Below, piece by piece: positions 1 to 4,743 of a stretch of 5,466 nucleotides of DNA. The notes beneath the pieces are model-generated. The model was not told the DNA's origin. It searched no databases and was given only the letters and a program-made list of their open reading frames with translations. The stretch's first letter is position 1. Every line of letters begins with the position of its first letter. Origin of the DNA: an uncultured Atopobium sp. (GTDB lineage: Bacteria; Actinomycetota; Coriobacteriia; Coriobacteriales; Atopobiaceae); the NCBI GenBank assembly GCA_937990665.1, contig CALKRF010000141.1, positions 1-5,466 of the forward strand, read 5' to 3'. The position numbers were made by a program, and so were the translations under genes.

Positions 1-291
1 ATGAACCCTTGGACGTACATGTATGACGCTGACGTTGTATGGGACCAGCCCGATGAGGAATTACTTTTAAAGTATTCAATTCCTTTTAATTCAAGAGAGC
101 TTGAAGAGCAGGGCAAAATAACCATAGATCCAGCGTATGGATATGAATTTAGTCATACCTTAGAAACTCAGATTAGAGGCCAACTCAAAAATGGTCTTGC
201 GATGATTGACTTTTATGAGTCGTGTGACAAAAGAAATCGATTATCACAGTATGGAAATGACTATATCGCCACGCTCTGCATCAAGCTCTAA
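1..291 (+). CDS. Class I SAM-dependent methyltransferase, C-terminal part (5' end outside window)
   Basis: The 96 visible residues end in a pattern typical of the C-terminus of small Rossmann-fold SAM methyltransferases: SHTLETQI-GQL-G (about residues 51-66), then DFYES (70-74), a short polar loop with NRLSQY, and a final strand YIATLCIK. In full-length relatives a 'F-NP--Y-FD' segment lies in the middle of the protein, and the MNPWTYMYD seen at the window edge matches that place. The ATG at base 1 is therefore probably an internal Met and the SAM-binding half lies upstream, outside the window. The family methylates small molecules or is of unknown substrate; nothing here identifies the substrate. 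The stop at 289-291 lies 2 bp from the stop of the convergent HAD gene. The family call is from remembered pattern, not alignment; a genuine stand-alone 96-residue remnant cannot be excluded from this window. Confidence 0.72.
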   Translation: MNPWTYMYDADVVWDQPDEELLLKYSIPFNSRELEEQGKITIDPAYGYEFSHTLETQIRGQLKNGLAMIDFYESCDKRNRLSQYGNDYIATLCIKL

Positions 292-303
292 TTCTATAGA
301 GTT
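284..303. repeat. Short inverted repeat spanning two convergent stop codons
   Basis: CTCTA (286-290) pairs with TAGAG (297-301) around a 6-base loop. The stem extends by one G-U and one A-U pair to seven pairs (284-290 with 297-303). The repeat covers both stop codons, TAA at 289-291 on + and TAG at 294-296 on -. There is no run of T after the stem on either strand, so it is not a canonical intrinsic terminator. It could be a weak bidirectional 3'-end structure or chance. Confidence 0.3.
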
Positions 304-1184
304 CTCTTCAGGACAGCCTGGACAACCTCAGAATCAAAGTCTCCCTGAGCCTCTGTAAGCGCCTCTAAGAGCTGAGCTACGCCTTCCTCATACACGCTAG
401 GCAACAGATACTTAGAGAGTGCCTTAGCCTCGTCAGTGCCATTTTCCATGCAGCATGAGTGATGAGCAATCTTAAGAAGGTCCAGATCGTTTTCGGAATC
501 ACCGCACACAATAACTTCTTCTGGCTTAAGACCTATAGTCTCAATGAGCTTCTCAAATCCCTGTGCCTTATTCCAGCCACGATAATTGATGTCAAACCAT
601 CCAATATAGGGAGAAACCAACTCAACCTCTGGAACTGCGCTGGTAACAGCCTCATAAATCTCTTGCTGGCGCTTTTCATCTTGAGGAAAGAGCAGACCAC
701 CTGCATACATAGGAACATCTCTTGGAACAGACTGCGGACCAAGCCCTGGCACAAAAGTGTTAAACAAGGCCGCTAGATGATCTACCACCTCTTGAGTGGT
801 ATCAACTATTTTCCAACAAGAAGTAAATGATGTATCTAAAGGCTGCTCAAGCGGACCTTCTGCGTAATAGGTAAGCAGGCAATCCTGCATTGGAGAAATG
901 ACCTCGTAGATCTTCTCCATCATCTCGTACGTAAATTTTTTTGTGAAAATAAGCTTGCCATTAAAGTAGAGAATCTTTCCACTTGAAAACACACCAGTGT
1001 CTGTCAGGGAAACGTCAGACTTTAGATAAGAAAGTGCATCATATACAGGTCTTCCGGTAGAAAGTCCAAACGCAATACCTGCGGCTTTAAGATTATTAAT
1101 TGCCTGATGAGTTCTTTCAGAAATAGCCGGAGTGTCAGCGGGTTTTAACGTTTGGTCCATATCGGAAAGAACAAGCTTAATCAT
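294..1184 (-). CDS. Cof-type HAD-superfamily phosphatase (class IIB)
   Basis: This 296-residue protein carries all four HAD motifs in order. Motif I is DMDQT (residues 8-12, nucleophile D8 and acid/base D10), motif II is STGR (42-45), the motif III lysine lies in NKAQGF (K205), and motif IV is GDSENDLDLL (228-237). The long segment between motifs II and III is the C2-type cap of Cof/YidA-like proteins, and the length fits the family (about 270-300). Such enzymes are cytoplasmic Mg-dependent phosphatases acting on sugar phosphates, nucleotides or flavin precursors; the substrate cannot be read here. Motif I has Gln where Gly is usual. The frame opens at 1238, but I choose ATG 1184: it begins MIKLVLSDMD as in family members and has GGGAG 5 bases upstream. 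The extra 18 residues of the longer form look unlike the family, and a promoter-like site lies between the two starts. The gene runs convergent to the methyltransferase and divergent from the M20 gene. Confidence 0.9.
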   Translation of the reverse strand: MIKLVLSDMDQTLKPADTPAISERTHQAINNLKAAGIAFGLSTGRPVYDALSYLKSDVSLTDTGVFSSGKILYFNGKLIFTKKFTYEMMEKIYEVISPMQDCLLTYYAEGPLEQPLDTSFTSCWKIVDTTQEVVDHLAALFNTFVPGLGPQSVPRDVPMYAGGLLFPQDEKRQQEIYEAVTSAVPEVELVSPYIGWFDINYRGWNKAQGFEKLIETIGLKPEEVIVCGDSENDLDLLKIAHHSCCMENGTDEAKALSKYLLPSVYEEGVAQLLEALTEAQGDFDSEVVQAVLKRTL

Positions 1185-1189
1185 CAGGG

Positions 1190-1194
1190 CTCCC
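1190..1194 (-). promoter_or_regulatory. Ribosome binding site deciding the HAD gene start
   Basis: On the minus strand GGGAG lies 5 bases before ATG 1184. It supports that start over the upstream ATG at 1238, which would add 18 residues without family likeness. Confidence 0.65.
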
Positions 1195-1225
1195 AAGATG
1201 CGTGTGCTAAATGAGTGTTTTGTTA

Positions 1226-1234
1226 ATTCTACCA
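1226..1234 (-). promoter_or_regulatory. Candidate extended -10 promoter element of the HAD gene
   Basis: The minus strand reads TGGTAGAAT, matching the extended -10 consensus TGnTATAAT with one mismatch. No good -35 hexamer lies at the usual distance, which is tolerated for extended -10 promoters. Transcription would begin near 1219, giving a leader of about 35 bases before ATG 1184 and excluding ATG 1238 from the transcript. Prediction from sequence only. Confidence 0.38.
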
Positions 1235-1266
1235 GCAAGAGTAGAGAAACGCGTAAAAATTGCCGT

Positions 1267-1272
1267 TATTAT
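1267..1272 (+). promoter_or_regulatory. Weak candidate -10 element of the M20 peptidase gene
   Basis: TATTAT matches the -10 consensus in five of six positions and would place the start of transcription near 1279, about 33 bases before ATG 1312. No recognisable -35 is found at 16-18 bases upstream, and the region is AT-rich, so a chance match is likely enough to keep confidence low. A GTTAAC palindrome lies at 1279-1284, of unknown meaning. Confidence 0.2.
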
Positions 1273-1311
1273 TACGTTGTTAACTTAAAACTACGAGATT
1301 AGTAGAGGTCC

Positions 1312-2709
1312 ATGAATATTTACGACCACTTTGCTCACGAGGATGAATATCCAGAGCTCAACATAGAGGCAATGTCTGAGAGACTTGCAAAGGCGCTGTC
1401 TTTCAAGACGGTGTATACCGATGCGGAGACAACCGATTGGTCTCAGTTTGACGCCCTTCAACAGCACATTGTTGATAGCTTCCCATATGTTATGACCGCA
1501 GCTTCTAACGTTGAGGTGGTTGGTCACTCGCTCCTCATTGAGGTTCCAGGATCTAACCACGAGCTTCCTGCGTTGATGCTCATTGCTCATCAAGATGTTG
1601 TTCCTGTTGTACCTGGTACAGAAGAAGCCTGGACACACGATCCCTTTGGTGGAGACGTTGATGACACCTACATTTGGGGACGAGGCGCACTTGATATCAA
1701 AGACATGCTCATGGGAGAGCTTGAGGCACTCGAGTATCTGCTTTCACAGGGTTTCTCGCCAAGGCGCTCTATCTACCTGGCATTTGGTGAAGACGAGGAG
1801 GTCTTGAGCCACGGCGCCACCAGACTTGCCGAGGTAATGTCCTCGCGAGAAATGCGTGCGGCTTGTCTGTTGGACGAGGGCACCACTACGTTTTTTGATG
1901 GCAGCGCTTACGGTGCGCCTGAGGCTACCGTGGCCGACATCTGCATCTCGCAAAAGGGCTTCTTGAACGTTAAACTTACCGCACCTGGTCACGGCGGACA
2001 TTCCTCTAATCCGTTTGGTGGAACTTCGCTTGAGCATTTGAGCTGCGCACTTGCTGCTCTCTCTGAGGCTAAACCTCAACCTGAGCTTAATGACATTGTT
2101 AAAGAAACCTTCAAGGTTCTTGCGCCAGAAATCACCGAGGAGCCTTTTGCTTCGCTGGTACATGACGAAGATGCCAACGCAGATAAAATTGCTCTTGCTG
2201 CAGCTCAGATCAAAGAGCTTTATCCGTTTGTAACCACTACGTACGCTTTCAACATGCTTGAGGGTTCAAGTAGTGCGGCTAACGTTATGCCTGGTAATGT
2301 TAGTGCAACCGTCAACATTAGGCTACTTCCTGGTGTGAGTGTTGAAAAAACCGTTGAACACATTACACAGGTGGTAGCTCAGTTTGACCCTTCCATTGAG
2401 GTTGAGGCTTTGCATTCCACTCCTGCGGGAAGAATTGATTCTCCAGCTGGTGCTGGCTATCAAGAGCTCAAAGCCATTATGGAGCACTACCATCCAGGCG
2501 TTACCTTTGTTCCGTCCTTTGTGTGTGGTGGCACCGATTCTGTACGATACGAGGGAATTTGCGATTCTATTCTGCGCATTTGTCCTTTTAGGCCAACACC
2601 AGAAGATGAGGCAAACGGTGTTCATGGCATTGACGAGCGTATCGAGAAACGCGTGTATGCTCAAGGCGTCCGCGTTCTTGTGTCCTTTGTTAAACAAATG
2701 TGCCAATAA
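1312..2709 (+). CDS. M20-family metallopeptidase, carboxypeptidase S / PM20D1-like
   Basis: A 465-residue zinc-dependent amidohydrolase, probably cytoplasmic because no signal peptide or membrane segment is seen. The M20 metal and catalytic sites are complete: AHQD (H93 ligand, D95), GRGALD with bridging D128, GEDEE with general base and ligand E162/E163, LDEG with D188, and a late ligand H438 in GVHGIDE. The lid/dimerisation domain lies between, marked by GHGGHSS (226-232). GGTDS (407-411) is the conserved loop before the last ligand. The WTHDPFGG and IWGRGALD segments and the length resemble yeast CPS1 and animal PM20D1, which hydrolyse dipeptides or N-acyl amino acids; the substrate here is inferred only at that level. 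ATG 1312 has AGAGG at 1304-1308, a short 3-base spacing. It is transcribed divergently from the HAD gene and is followed by a 66-bp gap lacking a clear terminator. Confidence 0.9.
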   Translation: MNIYDHFAHEDEYPELNIEAMSERLAKALSFKTVYTDAETTDWSQFDALQQHIVDSFPYVMTAASNVEVVGHSLLIEVPGSNHELPALMLIAHQDVVPVVPGTEEAWTHDPFGGDVDDTYIWGRGALDIKDMLMGELEALEYLLSQGFSPRRSIYLAFGEDEEVLSHGATRLAEVMSSREMRAACLLDEGTTTFFDGSAYGAPEATVADICISQKGFLNVKLTAPGHGGHSSNPFGGTSLEHLSCALAALSEAKPQPELNDIVKETFKVLAPEITEEPFASLVHDEDANADKIALAAAQIKELYPFVTTTYAFNMLEGSSSAANVMPGNVSATVNIRLLPGVSVEKTVEHITQVVAQFDPSIEVEALHSTPAGRIDSPAGAGYQELKAIMEHYHPGVTFVPSFVCGGTDSVRYEGICDSILRICPFRPTPEDEANGVHGIDERIEKRVYAQGVRVLVSFVKQMCQ

Positions 2710-2710
2710 T

Positions 2711-2737
2711 TTGCTATCGCGCAACTTACGTTAAAAT
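2711..2737 (+). promoter_or_regulatory. Candidate promoter of the phosphatidyltransferase-carboxypeptidase operon
   Basis: TTGCTA at 2711-2716 and TAAAAT at 2732-2737 resemble -35 and -10 boxes, the latter matching five of six positions. Their spacing is 15 bases, shorter than ideal. Transcription would start near 2744, leaving a leader of about 32 bases to the TTG start at 2776. It begins just after the M20 stop, so the downstream run could be transcribed independently of the peptidase gene. Confidence 0.4.
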
Positions 2738-2761
2738 AGACGCATGTTATGTTCTACAAAA

Positions 2762-2768
2762 AGGGGAG
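2762..2768 (+). promoter_or_regulatory. Strong Shine-Dalgarno site selecting a TTG start
   Basis: AGGGGAG is followed after 7 bases by TTG at 2776-2778, in frame with the phosphatidyltransferase. The upstream in-frame ATG at 2749 has no purine-rich site before it and lies a few bases from the predicted transcription start. The site would fall inside the coding region if ATG 2749 were used. Confidence 0.7.
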
Positions 2769-2775
2769 TGAAACG

Positions 2776-3507
2776 TTGCAAACTAGGCAGCAGCTAGCTA
2801 ATCAAGTAGCATCCCAAATTAAAGAAGCAGCAGACGCCGATGCAGCAAAGGCGCAGGCAGAAGGAACTATTACTGATCCAGTTGGTAGTTCTAACAACCC
2901 TTCCAACGCTATTTTTACTGTTGCAAACGTCATTACTTTTTGCAGATTGATTCTTACGATTGTCTTTCTTGTGCTCTTCTCAACAGGTGGAAATCGTTGG
3001 GTAGCACTTGGCTGTTATGTAACTGCAGCTGTTACTGACTTCCTTGACGGCCAGATTGCTCGTAGAACACAAACCGTAAGCTGGCTGGGCAAAATCATGG
3101 ATCCTATCATGGACCGAGTCCTACTTATCACAGGCGTCCTTGGCCTTTTGATTATTGGTGAGCTCCCTCTCTGGATTCCACTGTTTGTTATTGGCCGAGA
3201 CGTTTACCTTACGCTTGGCGCTCTTGCTGTGCGCAAATTCCGTAGGCGTCCTATTGATGTTGTCTTTGTGGGTAAAGCAGCAACTGCCTTTTTGATGACT
3301 GGTTTTAGTCTGCTTCTTCTGGGCATTCCAGTTGTATCTGGTCTTGGTCTGGTCAACGTCAGCTGGCTTCCAGGTCTTAACTCCGAGAGCAGCGCACTGG
3401 GTATCTTCTTTGTGTATATAGGAATTGTTTTCTCGGCAATTACTGCAGTTGTTTATACTGGTGAAGCGGCTAAAATAGTTAAAGATAGTAAAAATACTCA
3501 AGCATAA
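2776..3507 (+). CDS. CDP-alcohol phosphatidyltransferase (phosphatidylglycerophosphate or cardiolipin synthase type)
   Basis: An integral membrane enzyme that transfers a phosphatidyl group from CDP-diacylglycerol to an alcohol. The full family signature D-x2-DG-x2-AR-x8-G-x3-D-x3-D is present: D88, D91-G92, A95-R96, G105, D109 and D113 in the 243-residue form. About six hydrophobic segments are seen, near residues 51-69, 74-89, 115-128, 131-151, 165-186 and 208-227. Product candidates are phosphatidylglycerophosphate (PgsA) or cardiolipin by the eukaryotic-type route. The GKIMDPIMDR stretch and the GRD with a basic loop ending in VGKA recall actinobacterial cardiolipin-synthase-like members, so no symbol is assigned. 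The first 50 or so residues are a polar, Ala/Gln-rich extension not needed for the fold; typical PgsA is under 200 residues. The TTG start rests on the upstream AGGGGAG; ATG 2749 would add nine residues. The carboxypeptidase gene follows after 12 bp. Confidence 0.88.
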   Translation: MQTRQQLANQVASQIKEAADADAAKAQAEGTITDPVGSSNNPSNAIFTVANVITFCRLILTIVFLVLFSTGGNRWVALGCYVTAAVTDFLDGQIARRTQTVSWLGKIMDPIMDRVLLITGVLGLLIIGELPLWIPLFVIGRDVYLTLGALAVRKFRRRPIDVVFVGKAATAFLMTGFSLLLLGIPVVSGLGLVNVSWLPGLNSESSALGIFFVYIGIVFSAITAVVYTGEAAKIVKDSKNTQA

Positions 3508-3513
3508 GTTAGG
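3507..3513 (+). promoter_or_regulatory. Ribosome binding site deciding the carboxypeptidase start
   Basis: AGTTAGG overlaps the last base of the preceding stop codon and ends 6 bases before ATG 3520. It abuts the alternative TTG at 3514 directly, leaving no spacing, so ATG 3520 is the better start. The short gap implies transcription, and perhaps translational coupling, with the upstream gene. Confidence 0.5.
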
Positions 3514-3519
3514 TTGTTT

Positions 3520-4743
3520 ATGACTTTCCTTCAGCACAACCATGTTTCTTTGCGCCAGCTCTCTGATAAGACGCTGGCTTTTCTTGTTAGCTTGCTGCTT
3601 GTTTTTGTTTTAGCTGCTCCTTTTGCTCCTGCAACTACGGTTTTGGCTGAAAATACCTCTTCTCACAAGTCTTCTGTAACAGATGAGCCAAAACTTACTG
3701 AAGCAACTACCGCCATTGTTACTGACGCTCAAGGAAACGTTCTCTGGAGCAAAAATCCAGATCAAGAACTTCCCATGGCGTCCATTACCAAGGTTATGAC
3801 CGCAATTGTTGCGCTTGATTCGGGCGTTAATCTTGATAAGCCCTGCAAGATCACCGTTCCAGATCTTGAAGAAGGCTCTCAGGTTGCAGGTTTGACCTCG
3901 GACGATACTCCAACACTTAGACAGCTCATTATGATGATGCTGGTGTATTCAGCAAACGATGCGGCTTATAACATTGCCATCAACGTATCTGGCTCTCAGC
4001 AGGCCTTTGTTGATCAAATGAACAAGAAAGCCGCTGAAATTGGCATGACTCACACGCAATTTCAGAACCCACATGGCCTCGATGCTGATGGTCACTATTC
4101 AACCGCGCGAGACCTTGCTCTGATGGGTCGCTATGCGCGCGAGCACTATCCACTCATCGCAAGCGCAGTGCACACCAGGTCATACACTACAACGGTAGGA
4201 GGGGAGCAGCGCACGTTCCACTCAACCGATGACCTTATGGACACCTACCGAGGTCTTCTCGGCATTAAAACAGGCGCTGAAGACTCTGGTACTGCTTTCT
4301 TGGGCGCTTCAATGCGAGGGAACATTACGCTATATACCTGTGTGCTTGGTTGCGAGACTACACAAGGTCGTTTTGACGATACTGCCATTCTGATGAACTG
4401 GGCTTATCGCAATTACAATCGTGTGGCCATTCAGCGAACTGACCAGATTGTGCAGATTCGTACGAGCGAGGACAACTTCTTGCTCTCTGCAGTGGTTAAA
4501 CCATCAACTTCTACCACGTATATGGCATGGCCTGGCTCTAAAGACTTCACCTACCAGACCTTCATGCTTTCTCCCAACTATCCAGTAGCTAACAACCAGC
4601 TGATTTCTTTAACTGACTGGTCCCAAGATTCCGCGCAGGTAGGCACCACCATTACCCAGGCACATCTTACGCTGTGGACTATTCCGGCCTACAACCTCTT
4701 TGACCTGTATTCGGTTGCTCCGTATCTCTTTGGGAGAAACTAA
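3520..4743 (+). CDS. D-alanyl-D-alanine carboxypeptidase, peptidase S11 family (PBP5/DacA-like)
   Basis: A 407-residue secreted serine peptidase that removes the terminal D-Ala from peptidoglycan stem pentapeptides, limiting cross-linking. All three penicillin-binding motifs are present in order: SITK (S88 nucleophile, K91), SAN (144-146) and KTG (250-252). A Sec-type signal peptide is evident: basic residues near 12-17, a hydrophobic core about 17-32, and a likely cleavage after VLA at 41-43. The catalytic domain spans about 55-290. A beta-rich C-terminal domain follows (about 300-385), as in PBP5. The terminal 20 residues are aromatic and hydrophobic, but I see no clear basic amphipathic anchor helix. 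It lies 12 bp after the phosphatidyltransferase and overlaps the next gene by one base, so it is in an operon. The frame also opens with TTG at 3514, rejected on ribosome-site spacing. The exact symbol (dacA, dacF or other) cannot be fixed. Confidence 0.93.
   Translation: MTFLQHNHVSLRQLSDKTLAFLVSLLLVFVLAAPFAPATTVLAENTSSHKSSVTDEPKLTEATTAIVTDAQGNVLWSKNPDQELPMASITKVMTAIVALDSGVNLDKPCKITVPDLEEGSQVAGLTSDDTPTLRQLIMMMLVYSANDAAYNIAINVSGSQQAFVDQMNKKAAEIGMTHTQFQNPHGLDADGHYSTARDLALMGRYAREHYPLIASAVHTRSYTTTVGGEQRTFHSTDDLMDTYRGLLGIKTGAEDSGTAFLGASMRGNITLYTCVLGCETTQGRFDDTAILMNWAYRNYNRVAIQRTDQIVQIRTSEDNFLLSAVVKPSTSTTYMAWPGSKDFTYQTFMLSPNYPVANNQLISLTDWSQDSAQVGTTITQAHLTLWTIPAYNLFDLYSVAPYLFGRN

Noticed and set aside
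459..776. 105-codon open frame on the + strand
   Set aside because: It lies wholly antisense to the HAD gene, whose motifs are complete, and shows no ribosome site or recognisable domain.
1185..1238. Extended N-terminus of the HAD protein from ATG 1238
   Set aside because: The added 18 residues do not match the family, the better ribosome site serves ATG 1184, and a promoter-like element falls within the extension.
1744..2163. 139-codon open frame on the - strand
   Set aside because: Antisense shadow inside the M20 gene; Arg/Ser-rich translation with no family likeness.
2648..2676. Inverted repeat AACGCG/CGCGTT near the end of the M20 gene
   Set aside because: The loop is 17 bases, the stem lies inside coding sequence and no T-tract follows, so it is not a terminator.
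2711..2724. TTGC/GCAA mini-hairpin after the M20 stop as a terminator
   Set aside because: Only four pairs and no T-tract; the same bases fit better as part of a promoter.
2323..2734. Two overlapping frames of about 116-133 codons, one per strand
   Set aside because: Both lie mainly within the conserved C-terminal half of the M20 gene and have no recognisable domain or start signal.
2744..2797. 17-codon reading frame (ATG 2744 to TAG) that could be a leader peptide
   Set aside because: It has no ribosome site, starts at about the predicted transcription start, and overlaps the real gene; no regulatory codon run is seen.
3121..3543. 140-codon open frame on the - strand
   Set aside because: Antisense to the phosphatidyltransferase membrane segments, giving a Lys/Asn-rich translation without domain pattern.
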